Shown: positions 46,117 to 57,498, counted from the first letter of the stretch. The stretch is 64,000 bases of DNA from Xenorhabdus bovienii (GCF_024721015.1 NZ_JANAIF010000002.1:1-64000), one strand, 5' to 3'. Translations and numbers: made by a program. The notes: a model not told the origin generated them from the letters alone.

Positions 46117-49100
46117 ATGGATAACATTCTGGCCTCGCCATTTACACGCCTATTTTGGAATGAATGGATTCTTGAACCTGATTCAGTTAAATACAATATG
46201 GTTATGGATCAAACTATCCAAGGCGATTTGGATGAACGTAAATTGAGATCGGCTATACAGGGATTGATGAATCAATATCCATTATTTCAATATCAGCTTG
46301 ATGAAGAAAATGGTGAATTATATTGGAAACCGGGTCCGAATAGTCTTAATACCCTACAAATTTTTGACAGTGAAGAAAAACTGCGTCAGTTTGCCTTACA
46401 GCCCTTTGATTTAAGGCAAGGGACACTGATTCGATTTGGATTATTTCAACAGGCAGAGCGACAATTTCAATTAGTCATTGTACTGCACCATATTGTGGTA
46501 GATGGCGGGAGTACCGAAGAATTTTATCACGCCATATCGGATCTCTATAATCAGCGCCCCCTGCGCCACACTCCTCTGACACTGGATCAAATTGCCGAAA
46601 AATTTGCACAATATCGTCAGCAGATAAAAACATTGGAAGAACATCAGCCTGCACAGTTCTGGAAAACATGTTTGACGGAAGTGGCAGCAACGAATCCGTT
46701 GCCTTATTTATCAGAACCGGCGAAAGATGAACAAGAATTAGTGGGAGAGGTTCGTTTCAATCTGTCATTAAGTGATTGGCAGCAGCTTAAGCGTTCTCTG
46801 CGGCACTGTACGCCATTTCTGGTATTCAAAACGCTGTGGGCGGCACTGATTGCCCAATATATGCCTGATGGAAAGGTTCACGTCAGTTATCCGGTTGCCG
46901 TGACAGGAGGAGAATCGCTTTCATTGGGTGCCCAAATCAACACCGCTGTTTTTCCCTTACAGTTGGATGATACGGTCAGCTTTGCTTCGCTTTACCAGCA
47001 GACGTTACATTACACCTCATCATTGAAGACACCCTCCGGCCTGCGTTTCTCATATTGGCCGCTTTTTAAGGTGTTGCCTTTAACACCTATCCGTAAATTA
47101 AATGTCGTCGTGAACCAAGCTCATTTCAAGGATTTCTGTCTGGAACTGGAGAGTTGTGAAGTCCATTACAATCACCGTTTCGACAACGATTTAGCGGATT
47201 CAGAATGGGCGCTGGAATATCAGCAGCAAGGTGATCAATGGTCTTTCCGTATCCGCTATCCACGCCGCTGTTTCCACCCTGAACAAATTACTGCCTTGGC
47301 CGAACAGTTCCAGCAACTCCTGGTTAATGCCCTGACAAATCCAGAAAAACCGATCCGACAATTTCCGTTCCTGACACCAGATCAGCGCATGGCCTTGCTG
47401 AAATGTGGTCATCAGGGAGAACAGGGTGATGTCCCCGAAACAACGATTCATGAAAAATTCCAACAGCAGGCTTGCCTGCATCCACAACAAATCGCGTTGA
47501 TTGATAATCAGCAGCAACTCAGTTATGCGGAATTGGAACAACGTAGTAACCAACTGGCTCATTTGATACGGGAACGCTATCTGCAAGCGACAGGACAATC
47601 ACTGCCCCCGGACACCCTATTGCCGATTTTTATGAATCGTGGGGTGGATATGGTGATTGCCATGTTGGCGGTGATGAAAGCGGGAGCGGCTTATCTGCCT
47701 CTTGATCCGCAAGTCCCAACGCAACGGCTGGCCTATATCCTGACCGATAGCCAATCCCGGCTGGCAATTACAGATATGACGCATCAGCCCATATTGCGCG
47801 ATTACGGGCAAAATCTGGCTTTGTTGACATTCGGAAACGACAGGGATGATTACCGTGATCAGCCAGACAGTGCTCCGCAAACAGCCTCAGAGCCGAATTC
47901 ATTAGCCTACTCCATCTATACATCTGGCACGACAGGCCGTCCGAAAGGAACTCTGCTGGAACATCGTGGGGTATTACTCATGCTGGATGGTCTATATGCG
48001 AGAGTGATTGAGGGTATTGAACGGCCACAACGTTGGTTGCAGTTTGCTTCGCTGGCATTTGATGCTCATGTGTTCGAAACCTTTATGGCACTGTGTTTCG
48101 GCCATACATTAGTGATTGCTTCAGAAGAAGAGCGTCATGATCCTGACCTGCTGATAAAATTAATCGAAAATTATCAGGTTGAAGTCGCCACTTTTCCACC
48201 CACTTTGTTGAAAACAAAACCCGCGTTGCCTGCCCGGTTACAAAATATTCTGGTGGGAGGCGAAGCAACACCTCAAGCCATTCTGGATCACTACGCCATG
48301 CAGGGACGGCGGATATTTAACGCCTATGGCCCCACGGAAGCCAGCGTATGTGTCACTATGCACCATTATCAGTGGGATGGCGCCCAAAATATTGGCCGTC
48401 CGTTTCCCGGCATTCAGGCTTATGTCTTGGATGAGCAGTTGCAGTTAGTCCCGATGGGCATGAGCGGTGAGCTTTACCTCTCTGGCGCCGTGCTGGCCAG
48501 AGGATATTTGGGGCAGCCGGAATTAACAGCCAAGACGTTCATTGCCAACCCATTTGCTCAACATACCGATGATCAGCGGCTCTATCGCACGGGAGATCAG
48601 GCGCGTTGGTTGCCGAATGGGGAACTGGAATATCTGGGACGCAAGGATTTTCAGGTAAAAATTCATGGCTATCGCATTGAGCTGGCTGAAATTGAGCAGG
48701 TGTTTATTGCGGCATCCGGGCTGAGTCAATGCACAGCGCAGGTACGCGGTCAGGATCGCTCGCACATTGTGCTCTACTATGTGTCAGAGATGACCTTAAA
48801 CGAAGATAACCTACGCCGTACTTTGCAGCTTTCGCTGCCGGATTACATGATGCCATCTGCATTCGTGCAACTGGCATCGCTGCCGATGACGATTAGTGGC
48901 AAATTGGATGCAGCGGCGTTACCAGAGCCAGATTTTAAACAGAGCCGCTATGTTTATCGTGCCGCAGAAACGGAGTTAGAACACCGGCTGCAAAATATCT
49001 GGCACGGGATTCTGGGTTTGGACGAAATAGGGATTGATGACGACTTTTTCCATCTGGGGGGCAATTCTATTTCCGCTATCCGGTTGGTTTCGGAAATGCG

Positions 49101-52100
49101 TCGCCAGCAGTTGCCATGCAGCACTAAACTATTATATCAATGCCGTACGATTGCTGAACTGGCGGTACAACTGGCTACCACTCCTGATTCCCAGATGATG
49201 CATTCCGAGCAGGGAATACTACAGGGTGATTTTCCTCTTCACCCTATTCAGCATTGGTTTTTCGAGCAGGTGTTTGCTGAACCTCATCACTGGAATCAGG
49301 CTTTTCTGATTCGGGTGCCACCTTTACAACCGCAGAAACTGGAAACAGCGATTCAGGCACTGGTGGAACGGCACGATATGCTGCGAGCCAGATTTATTCC
49401 TGCTGAACGCCAGCTTTATCTGGATATCAATCAGGTCGCCCCAACGGCGCTGGAAATTTGCCATTATGACCCGTTGACCGATGACGCATTCCATGACTGT
49501 CTGGATAGCTGGCAAAGTGATTTCGATATTACGGCTGGCCCACTGTGGCGTTTTGCCTATATTGATGGCTATCCAGATGGTTCAGCCCGCATTTACTGTG
49601 CCTTGCATCATCTGATTGTGGATGCCGTGTCATGGCGCATCCTGCTTGATGATTTAAAACAGCTTTATCATGGTAAAAACCTCGGCGCCAAAACAGCCAG
49701 CTATCGGCAATGGCAGGCTGCCTTGACTGAACAGCTTTCCGGCTTTGAATCTCAGCGTGAATTCTGGCAGCAGCAATGTGTTTCACAATCTGATTACCGG
49801 CCATTATTGGAGGCCAGCCATACTCGTCAATTCCTGCAACAATCTTTAGACCCTGCCACCAGTATTCGATTGCTGGATTTGACCACAGGTGCGGCAAGTT
49901 TTGCGCCTAATGAAGTTTTACTGACTGCGCTCCTGCACGCATTGGGTCATCTCAGTGGAATAGCGAACCATACGTTGCTTCTGGAAGGTCATGGCCGCCA
50001 TCTGCCATCGGTACAGTTGGATGTGGGTCGTACTGTGGGTTGGTTTACGGCTCTCTATCCTCTGCATTTTTCTGTTGAGGGTGAAGATACGATTTCATTG
50101 CAGCAAGTTCATGCCACCCTTGGCGGCGTACCCGATTCAGGCATTTCATACGGGGCATTGCGTCATTTGGGGGCTGAGGCGTCGGCATTGTCTTTGCCCT
50201 ATCCTGGGGTGATATTCAATTATCTGGGGCAGTTACAGGCGCCTGAAAATGATTGGCAGATCAGTGCAGAATCGGCCGGACAAACCATCAGCCCGCGCAA
50301 TGTTGATTCCGGTTTGCTTACCCTCAATATCTGGCTTATCGGCCAAGAGCTGCATTATCGTTGGGATGGTTTACTCAGCCAGTCGCAGCTTGCTCAGTTG
50401 GATCACGGTTTCCAAACAGCCTTGATATCGCTTATCGACACGATGGCACCATCAGCCAGTAAGATTCAGCAGACAGTGGACGATGGGATTGATGCCGCAT
50501 TACTGGCTCGATTACCGGCAGGATTGGCACCCGTGGTTGCTTATCCCGCCAACAGTCTGCAACAAGGATTTATTCATCATTATCTGAGTTATCTCGATAA
50601 CTCGACCTACCATTTTCAGTTTGTCCTGGATTACGAACAACCGATCGATCTGAATGATTACTACCGCGCTTGGGAATACGCTCAGCAACGATATCCGATG
50701 TTGCGTACAGGCTTTGACTGGCAGGAACAGCCACAGCAAATTGTATTCAGGCAGGCTGAATTATTATGGCAATACCATGATTTCAGTACCAGTCCGACAC
50801 AGGAGCAGGCACTGACTGCGCTTTGTCAGCAACAATACCACGAATCTTTCGAACTGAATAAACCAGAGCTGATGCGGATTTGCCTCGTTAAACTGGCTGC
50901 CGACCGATACAGCCTGATCCACACCAGTCATCACATTATTATTGATGGCTGGAGCAGCCAGATATTGCTGGAATACGTCCATCGCACTTATCAGCAGCTA
51001 CAGGCGGGACAAATGCCCGATACCTGCATTGATACAGCCTATCTGGCGACCCAGCGTTATTACGCCAGTCAGGTTGCAGAGTGCCGTCATCACTGGCAGG
51101 AATTGGGGACTCAGCATTGGGAGAGTACGGATATTTCCCTGTTGCTGGCTCGTGGTGCACGGAATACCTCCGGCAATGAAACGCCTGATACTCAGGCGGT
51201 AGTGCGTCAGGTATTGCCTCATGCAGTCGCTTTGTCATTACAGGAAACCGCCCGCAATCATGGCTTGACACTCAATGTCATGCTTCAGTTCGTCTGGCAC
51301 AAATTATTACATCTGTTTAGCCAACAATCACAGACTATCGTGGGTATCACCTTGTCTGGCCGCAACCACCCCGTATCAGGCATAGAGAGCAGTGTCGGGT
51401 TATTCATCAATACCTTGCCACTGGTGATGGACTGGGAACCGCAATCGACCTGTCTGCAACAGCTTCGCACGCTTCATCAACGCATGATTGATTTGGATAC
51501 TTACAGCTATCAGCCACTGGCCGAATTACAATCCGCGGGTGAAAAGTTGTTCCAAACTATTTTTGTCTATGAAAATTATCCAACGACAGAATTAGATACC
51601 CTGCGAGCCAATCTGCGGGCTACCAGTGACAATACGACCGACTACCCCTTGAACCTGATTGCTGAGGGCGATGTAGAACAAGGTTTGACGCTATCTCTGT
51701 CCTATAACCAGAATTGCCTTGATGCTGAACGTGGCAACGCCATTTTGCAGATGCTGGGAACATTGCTGGCGCGTCTTCCTTCCCATCTTCACTATCCACA
51801 TCAGCGGTTACTGGCGCTGAGTGATGACAAACGCCAACAACTGTTAGAAGAATGGGCTTTTGCGGTTGATCAAGACTTGGAACTGATGACTCTGCATGGT
51901 TTGCTGGAAAGGCAGGCGCGATTAACACCGCAGAATCCGGCGTTAATGGATGATTACCGGACATTAAGCTATCAAGAGTTGGATGAGATTACATCACATC
52001 AGGCTGTTCGGCTGCGGGCGGCATATCGTCGTCTTTTCCAGCGTGAATTAGCGTCAGGTGAGCTGATAGGTCTGTGTTGCGAGCGCAGTATCGACATGAT

Positions 52101-55100
52101 TGTGACATTGCTGGCGATCCTCAAAGCCGGGGCTGCTTATGTGCCGATGGACACAAATGTTCCGGCAGAGAGACTGAATTACATCCTACAGGACAGCCAA
52201 ATAAGGTTGGTACTGACGGAACCCGCTTTGGCACCGCTGTTTGAGCGCCCCGATCTACAACAGCTATACCTGAGCGAATTGGCCGATCCAGAGGCCACAG
52301 ACGAAATACAATCGCGGTTGCCGCAGGTGGAACCAAGGCAATTGGCTTATGTGATTTACACATCAGGCACGACAGGCAAGCCGAAAGGTACGCTGGTGGA
52401 ACACCGGGGTTCTGCTGCCATGGCGCGTAGTTTGTTTACCCGAATGGAAATGACGCAGTCAGGCATGCGCTTCCTGCAATTTGCTTCCATTGTGTTTGAT
52501 GCCCATCTGATGGAAATTTTCCCGGCATTTGTGGGTGGACATTCGCTGGTGGTGGCATCTGACGCGCAGCGTTATGACTTGCAGGAATTGCAAACGTTGT
52601 TGCAGAAGTGGCAGATTGGTTATGCGATGTTGCCGCCTGTGCTGCTCAAACTCAAACCGACGCTGCCGGATAGCCTGCAATGGCTGGCGGTAGGCGGTGA
52701 AGCCTCCTCTCAGGATGTATTGGATCATTATGCTGCACAGGGGCGTAATGTATTCAACTGCTATGGTCCAACTGAAACGAGTGTCTGCTGCACTGTTAAC
52801 CCTTATCGCTATAATGGCGCGTGTAACATCGGCAGGCCGTTGGCGCAGTGTGGAGCTTATGTGCTGGATAGCAGCCTGCAACCGTTGCCGGTGGGTGCGC
52901 CCGGTGAATTGTTCCTATCCGGTGCGGGACTGGCACGCGGTTATCTGAATCAACCGGAATTGAGCCGCGAAAAATTCGTCGTTAATCCATTCCAGCAGCA
53001 TTCAGATCACTCACGCTTATATCACACGGGCGACATTGTGCGCTGGCTGGATGATGGATCATTGGAATATCTCGGTCGTAATGACAGTCAGGTGAAGATT
53101 CGAGGGTATCGGATTGAGCTTGGGGAAATCGAGCGCGTGCTCGCTAATATCCCCGGTGTTGATCAAGCTGTGGCGATCATTCATGGCAAGGAATTTCCAA
53201 AAATCGTCTGCTACTATACATTGAGCGACAACACATTGAACGGTAGTACATCGACCGATAATGAGCTTTCGTCCGAGATCCGGCAGACATTGGCACAGGT
53301 GTTGCCTAACTATATGCAACCCAGTGCGTTGATTCCATTGCCCCGTATTCCGATGACTATCAATGGCAAGCTGGATCGCCGCCTGTGTCCTGCGCCTGTT
53401 TTTACGGATGTACAGCAGGAGTACACTGCTGCTGAGACGCCGCTGCAACAGCAGTGTTGTGATATCTGGGCGGAGTTGCTGCAATGTGAACGTATCGGCA
53501 TAGACGATAACTTTTTCCGGCTGGGCGGCAACTCTATTATAGCTATCCAGTTGAGTAATCGTTTGAGCCAGTTATTGCAGTGCACCATCCCATTGGTGGC
53601 GTTGAATCGGCATCCTACTGTCAGATCCCTGAGTGCCTTCCTGTCCGATAATTGCACACACCTTGAAGTGATCCCGCAAGCCGGGTTGCAACGTGGCGTT
53701 CTGTCTTTTTCACAAATGCGACTCTGGTTTATCGAAACGCTGATGCAGGAAAACAATGTTTACCATATTCCCCTGTTATTCCGCTTGCAGACCGATATTC
53801 AGATAGACAGTTTTGTTCATAGTTTGCAAGCCGTGGTGCACCGCCATCAGATATTACGTTGTACCTTTGAGCAAGATGAGCACGGAGAATCTTTCCTGCA
53901 AGCCCATGATGAGGCGCTGGCTGTTGCCCATGCGGAAGTGCAGGCGGATGAGTGGCATGATTTCTTACAGCGGGAGATTTTCCGTGTCTTTGATTTACGC
54001 CACGAATATCCCATCCGGGCGACGCTGTTACAACGGGTAGAATCAGATGGACATGTGTCTCATTTCTGCCTGCTCAACATTCATCACATCAGTTTTGATG
54101 GCTGGTCGTTGAATGTGTTTTTAAAGGAGTTGGCCGAGTTTTATGGTGCTGAATTGGACAAACGTCCACCTGCACTGCCGCCGTTATCCATCCAATATAT
54201 GGATTACGCCGCCTGGCACCAACAAATGTTGTCCAGCGATAAACTGGAACAGCTAAAACAATTCTGGCTGAAACAGTTGCAGGATTGTCCTCAGTTGGAA
54301 CTTCCCTGCGACTATTCGCGCCCTGATATTTTTGACCATCGTGGCAGTACGACTTTCTTCTCCCTTACGCCTCAGTTAAGCCAGCAACTGCGGCAACTGG
54401 CGCGCCAATTGGATGTGACCTTGCATGCGGTCTTATTGACTGGCATGAACCTCTTGTTGGTCAGGTATTGCGGCAAGCACGATATTGTCATCGGTAGCCC
54501 GATAGCCAACCGCTCACACCCGCAGTTGGAGCCACTGATTGGCATGTTCGTCAATATGTTGGTACTGCGTAATCAGATATCGCCAGAGTGGAGCGTGGCT
54601 GAACAAATCCGTCAGGTCTTTGCCAACACGATTACCAGCCAGCAGCATCAAGAGATGCCTTTCGAAAAATTGGTCGAATTCCTGAAGTTAAATCGTGATT
54701 TATCACGCCATCCGCTGTTTCAGATCTCTTTCTCGCTGGAACAGAAAGCGACGGATGTTGATGCCCCTTTCATCATGCAAAATCTGGCGGAGTTATATGA
54801 CGTTGCCAAGTTTGATCTCAGCTTCGGGTTTGAAGAGGGGAATGATGCGCTGTCCGGCAACATTAACTACACCAAGGCGCTGTTTGCGCCGGAAACCATC
54901 AGTGAAATGGTCAGGCACTTCCAGAATATATTGATGCAAATGGTGGCTCATCCGGAACAATTAGTGCAAGACATCAGTCTGTATTCACCGGAAGAGAGAA
55001 TGGCTCTGTTGCAACCGCCGATGGAAACGCAGAATGCGGCTCTCTACAGCCATCCATTGTATCAGGGGATCCTCGATTGGACTCGGCAGCAGCCGAATGA

Positions 55101-57498
55101 CATCGCCCTGATTGATACTATCGGCCAGTGCAGCTATGCCGAAATGCTTCAGACTGCGCAGATATTGGCCGCGCAGATCCATCAACATCCGCGTAATCAA
55201 TCTGAACTGATCGTCATTCAGGTAAGCAAAGGCAGGGCGCAGATTATTGCTGTTCTGGCTGTCTTACTGGCGGGACGAGCCTACATACCCGTCGATATTT
55301 CATGGCCGCAGCAACGCTGTCAGCAGATCATTGATCAGACTGAAACGCAGTTGGTAATCAGTAGCAAAGCGTGGAGAACCGAAACCTGTGGAATCATCCA
55401 ACTTGATCCGTACGGCTGTGCCATTCACCTGACTGAGCCTCAACCGATGTCATTACCCGTGCCGATCCCCTGTGACAGTCTGGCCTATGTGATTTTCACC
55501 TCTGGCTCCACGGGAACACCAAAAGGCGTGGCTGTTCGTCATGACACGGCCTGCAACACCTTGATAGACATCAATCGTAAATTGAACGTTGTGCGGGGAG
55601 ATACCTTACTGGCTCTTAATGCCCTGTGCTTTGATTTATCGGTTTATGACATGTTCGGTATTCTGGGTGTGGGGGGAAGGCTGGTGATCCCAAGTGAAGA
55701 GCAGCGATACCAGCCAGAGACCTTACTCAGATTAATCCATGAACACGGCGTCACGATCTGGAATGCGGCACCGGCGTTGTTTGAATTGCTATTGCAGGAA
55801 GTAGAAAATCTGGCAGAGCGGCCTACTGTTGCGATGGATCGCGTTCTGTTATCCGGCGACTGGATACCCGTTAATCATATACCGCGCTGTCGTGACTGGC
55901 TCCCCGGTTGCCGCGTCTTTAGCGGTGGTGGCGTCACGGAAGCTTCGGTGTGGTCGATTCTCTTCGAAGTACCACAAGGCGCCGGCTATAGCCAGAGCAT
56001 CCCTTATGGCAAGGCACTGGTTAATCAATACTTCCTTATCTTGGATAAAGATCTGGAACCTGTACCCGCTCAGGCCATCGGTGAGATGTATATCGGTGGG
56101 GTCGGTGTGGCCATTGGCTACTATCGTGACCCGGTACGTACAGAAGAACGTTTTCTGCAACATCCTATCAGTGGTGAACGCCTGTACCGGACGGGAGATT
56201 TAGGGCGCTGGCTACCGGATGGCAACATTGAATTTCTGGGACGAATAGACAGTCAGATCAAAATTAATGGTTATCGGATAGAACTGGGGGAAATTGAAAA
56301 TACGCTGATGGCAATACCGGGCATTCGCCAGTGTGCTTTGGTTAAAGTCAGTGGCTTATCTGATAGCCTGGCTGCCTATTATGTCAGTGACGAACCGCTG
56401 GATGAAGCCGATGTGCGTCAGCGCCTCGCACAAGTGTTGCCGCCGTATATGGTGCCTGCTGTGTTGACGCATCTGCCAAAACTACCGTTGAATGCCAGTG
56501 GCAAGATAGACCGTAAACAATTGTCGGCGTTGAATTACATCGCGCCAAGACAGCATCAGTATCAACCGCCCGAGACTGAACAAGAGCAGCAACTCTGTCA
56601 GTTATGGCAGCAGAAGCTGGAACTGGATCACGTTGGTGTAAACGATGACTTTTTTGAATGTGGCGGGACTTCCATTCTGGCTATTCCTGTTTGCCAGCAG
56701 ATGTCGGTCTTGCTGGGGCAGGCGGTCACTGTGATGGAACTGTTCAAGCGGCGCAGTATCCGTGGCATTCTTGCAAGCCTTGAATATCAACTGATCCAGC
56801 CATTGAACAGCGACTCAGCTAAAGAAACGTTATGGATGATCCATCCGGCTATGGCGGGATGTGAAGTTTATCTGGACATCGCCAGAACGCTGGATGGCAA
56901 ACTGACGTGTCTGGGCGTGGATAATTACAACCTGTACCACCGGCCGTTAATCATGTCACTGCGTGACATAGCCAGTTTCTATCTGGAGCATATGGAACGG
57001 TATCAGCCATTGACACAAGGCCCGGTACGTATTTTGGGATGGTCAATGGGGGGATTAATTGCGCTGGAGATTGCGGCACAACTGGAAGCCAGAGGGATAC
57101 GTGATATCCATCTCTACCTGCTGGACAGCTTCTATCGAGTCAGTCTGGGGGCTTTACATCCAAGCTGGCGGCAGATGCTATTACAGGAGCTGGGGCTGGA
57201 AGGGGATGCCGCGGTACGAGCGCTGGAGGCCGGCCCTGCGGACGATGCGATTTGCCAGCATGAGCTTTCGCAACCTCTACAACATAGCCCGGTCACTCTA
57301 TTCAAAGCGACTCAGTTGCCGGAGTTCCACGCTCAATTAAACGAGCAGGGAAAAATACCGGCAGCACTGCACGCTGATGATAACCAGATAGGGCAGGCTT
57401 GCCAGCATCTGTCTGTCATACCACTGCTTTGTGACCACCACAATATTATCGAGCTGAAAGCACAGATTATTGAAGGTGTGTTGGAGCGGGTGGATTGA
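46117..57498 (+). CDS. orphan trimodular NRPS (C-A-T-E-C-A-T-C-A-T-TE)
   Basis: A 3793-residue synthetase from ATG 46117, chosen because AAGGGAG precedes it and the peptide starts MDNILASPFTRLFWNEW; the frame is open 123 bases further upstream. Domains in this numbering: C1 (HHIVVDG near 124), A1 (YTSGTTGRPKG near 602), T1 (LGGNS near 980), E (HHLIVDAVSW near 1164, DVGRTVGWFTALYP near 1302), C2 (HHIIIDGWS near 1605), A2 (YTSGTTGKPKG near 2081), T2 (LGGNS near 2470), C3 (LSFSQMRLWF near 2529; HHISFDGWS near 2656), A3 (FTSGSTGTPKG near 3127), T3 (CGGTS near 3515) and TE (GWSMGG near 3641). Hand-read codes: A1 DAFTLGAVC, near the Phe pattern; A2 DAMMAGCVC, hydrophobic; A3 DLYNLSGVW, near the Cys pattern. 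An N-terminal C domain suggests acylation or peptide receipt. It stands alone, without tailoring genes. Product: a D-X, Y, Z tripeptide or lipopeptide. Confidence 0.92.
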   Translation: MDNILASPFTRLFWNEWILEPDSVKYNMVMDQTIQGDLDERKLRSAIQGLMNQYPLFQYQLDEENGELYWKPGPNSLNTLQIFDSEEKLRQFALQPFDLRQGTLIRFGLFQQAERQFQLVIVLHHIVVDGGSTEEFYHAISDLYNQRPLRHTPLTLDQIAEKFAQYRQQIKTLEEHQPAQFWKTCLTEVAATNPLPYLSEPAKDEQELVGEVRFNLSLSDWQQLKRSLRHCTPFLVFKTLWAALIAQYMPDGKVHVSYPVAVTGGESLSLGAQINTAVFPLQLDDTVSFASLYQQTLHYTSSLKTPSGLRFSYWPLFKVLPLTPIRKLNVVVNQAHFKDFCLELESCEVHYNHRFDNDLADSEWALEYQQQGDQWSFRIRYPRRCFHPEQITALAEQFQQLLVNALTNPEKPIRQFPFLTPDQRMALLKCGHQGEQGDVPETTIHEKFQQQACLHPQQIALIDNQQQLSYAELEQRSNQLAHLIRERYLQATGQSLPPDTLLPIFMNRGVDMVIAMLAVMKAGAAYLPLDPQVPTQRLAYILTDSQSRLAITDMTHQPILRDYGQNLALLTFGNDRDDYRDQPDSAPQTASEPNSLAYSIYTSGTTGRPKGTLLEHRGVLLMLDGLYARVIEGIERPQRWLQFASLAFDAHVFETFMALCFGHTLVIASEEERHDPDLLIKLIENYQVEVATFPPTLLKTKPALPARLQNILVGGEATPQAILDHYAMQGRRIFNAYGPTEASVCVTMHHYQWDGAQNIGRPFPGIQAYVLDEQLQLVPMGMSGELYLSGAVLARGYLGQPELTAKTFIANPFAQHTDDQRLYRTGDQARWLPNGELEYLGRKDFQVKIHGYRIELAEIEQVFIAASGLSQCTAQVRGQDRSHIVLYYVSEMTLNEDNLRRTLQLSLPDYMMPSAFVQLASLPMTISGKLDAAALPEPDFKQSRYVYRAAETELEHRLQNIWHGILGLDEIGIDDDFFHLGGNSISAIRLVSEMRRQQLPCSTKLLYQCRTIAELAVQLATTPDSQMMHSEQGILQGDFPLHPIQHWFFEQVFAEPHHWNQAFLIRVPPLQPQKLETAIQALVERHDMLRARFIPAERQLYLDINQVAPTALEICHYDPLTDDAFHDCLDSWQSDFDITAGPLWRFAYIDGYPDGSARIYCALHHLIVDAVSWRILLDDLKQLYHGKNLGAKTASYRQWQAALTEQLSGFESQREFWQQQCVSQSDYRPLLEASHTRQFLQQSLDPATSIRLLDLTTGAASFAPNEVLLTALLHALGHLSGIANHTLLLEGHGRHLPSVQLDVGRTVGWFTALYPLHFSVEGEDTISLQQVHATLGGVPDSGISYGALRHLGAEASALSLPYPGVIFNYLGQLQAPENDWQISAESAGQTISPRNVDSGLLTLNIWLIGQELHYRWDGLLSQSQLAQLDHGFQTALISLIDTMAPSASKIQQTVDDGIDAALLARLPAGLAPVVAYPANSLQQGFIHHYLSYLDNSTYHFQFVLDYEQPIDLNDYYRAWEYAQQRYPMLRTGFDWQEQPQQIVFRQAELLWQYHDFSTSPTQEQALTALCQQQYHESFELNKPELMRICLVKLAADRYSLIHTSHHIIIDGWSSQILLEYVHRTYQQLQAGQMPDTCIDTAYLATQRYYASQVAECRHHWQELGTQHWESTDISLLLARGARNTSGNETPDTQAVVRQVLPHAVALSLQETARNHGLTLNVMLQFVWHKLLHLFSQQSQTIVGITLSGRNHPVSGIESSVGLFINTLPLVMDWEPQSTCLQQLRTLHQRMIDLDTYSYQPLAELQSAGEKLFQTIFVYENYPTTELDTLRANLRATSDNTTDYPLNLIAEGDVEQGLTLSLSYNQNCLDAERGNAILQMLGTLLARLPSHLHYPHQRLLALSDDKRQQLLEEWAFAVDQDLELMTLHGLLERQARLTPQNPALMDDYRTLSYQELDEITSHQAVRLRAAYRRLFQRELASGELIGLCCERSIDMIVTLLAILKAGAAYVPMDTNVPAERLNYILQDSQIRLVLTEPALAPLFERPDLQQLYLSELADPEATDEIQSRLPQVEPRQLAYVIYTSGTTGKPKGTLVEHRGSAAMARSLFTRMEMTQSGMRFLQFASIVFDAHLMEIFPAFVGGHSLVVASDAQRYDLQELQTLLQKWQIGYAMLPPVLLKLKPTLPDSLQWLAVGGEASSQDVLDHYAAQGRNVFNCYGPTETSVCCTVNPYRYNGACNIGRPLAQCGAYVLDSSLQPLPVGAPGELFLSGAGLARGYLNQPELSREKFVVNPFQQHSDHSRLYHTGDIVRWLDDGSLEYLGRNDSQVKIRGYRIELGEIERVLANIPGVDQAVAIIHGKEFPKIVCYYTLSDNTLNGSTSTDNELSSEIRQTLAQVLPNYMQPSALIPLPRIPMTINGKLDRRLCPAPVFTDVQQEYTAAETPLQQQCCDIWAELLQCERIGIDDNFFRLGGNSIIAIQLSNRLSQLLQCTIPLVALNRHPTVRSLSAFLSDNCTHLEVIPQAGLQRGVLSFSQMRLWFIETLMQENNVYHIPLLFRLQTDIQIDSFVHSLQAVVHRHQILRCTFEQDEHGESFLQAHDEALAVAHAEVQADEWHDFLQREIFRVFDLRHEYPIRATLLQRVESDGHVSHFCLLNIHHISFDGWSLNVFLKELAEFYGAELDKRPPALPPLSIQYMDYAAWHQQMLSSDKLEQLKQFWLKQLQDCPQLELPCDYSRPDIFDHRGSTTFFSLTPQLSQQLRQLARQLDVTLHAVLLTGMNLLLVRYCGKHDIVIGSPIANRSHPQLEPLIGMFVNMLVLRNQISPEWSVAEQIRQVFANTITSQQHQEMPFEKLVEFLKLNRDLSRHPLFQISFSLEQKATDVDAPFIMQNLAELYDVAKFDLSFGFEEGNDALSGNINYTKALFAPETISEMVRHFQNILMQMVAHPEQLVQDISLYSPEERMALLQPPMETQNAALYSHPLYQGILDWTRQQPNDIALIDTIGQCSYAEMLQTAQILAAQIHQHPRNQSELIVIQVSKGRAQIIAVLAVLLAGRAYIPVDISWPQQRCQQIIDQTETQLVISSKAWRTETCGIIQLDPYGCAIHLTEPQPMSLPVPIPCDSLAYVIFTSGSTGTPKGVAVRHDTACNTLIDINRKLNVVRGDTLLALNALCFDLSVYDMFGILGVGGRLVIPSEEQRYQPETLLRLIHEHGVTIWNAAPALFELLLQEVENLAERPTVAMDRVLLSGDWIPVNHIPRCRDWLPGCRVFSGGGVTEASVWSILFEVPQGAGYSQSIPYGKALVNQYFLILDKDLEPVPAQAIGEMYIGGVGVAIGYYRDPVRTEERFLQHPISGERLYRTGDLGRWLPDGNIEFLGRIDSQIKINGYRIELGEIENTLMAIPGIRQCALVKVSGLSDSLAAYYVSDEPLDEADVRQRLAQVLPPYMVPAVLTHLPKLPLNASGKIDRKQLSALNYIAPRQHQYQPPETEQEQQLCQLWQQKLELDHVGVNDDFFECGGTSILAIPVCQQMSVLLGQAVTVMELFKRRSIRGILASLEYQLIQPLNSDSAKETLWMIHPAMAGCEVYLDIARTLDGKLTCLGVDNYNLYHRPLIMSLRDIASFYLEHMERYQPLTQGPVRILGWSMGGLIALEIAAQLEARGIRDIHLYLLDSFYRVSLGALHPSWRQMLLQELGLEGDAAVRALEAGPADDAICQHELSQPLQHSPVTLFKATQLPEFHAQLNEQGKIPAALHADDNQIGQACQHLSVIPLLCDHHNIIELKAQIIEGVLERVD

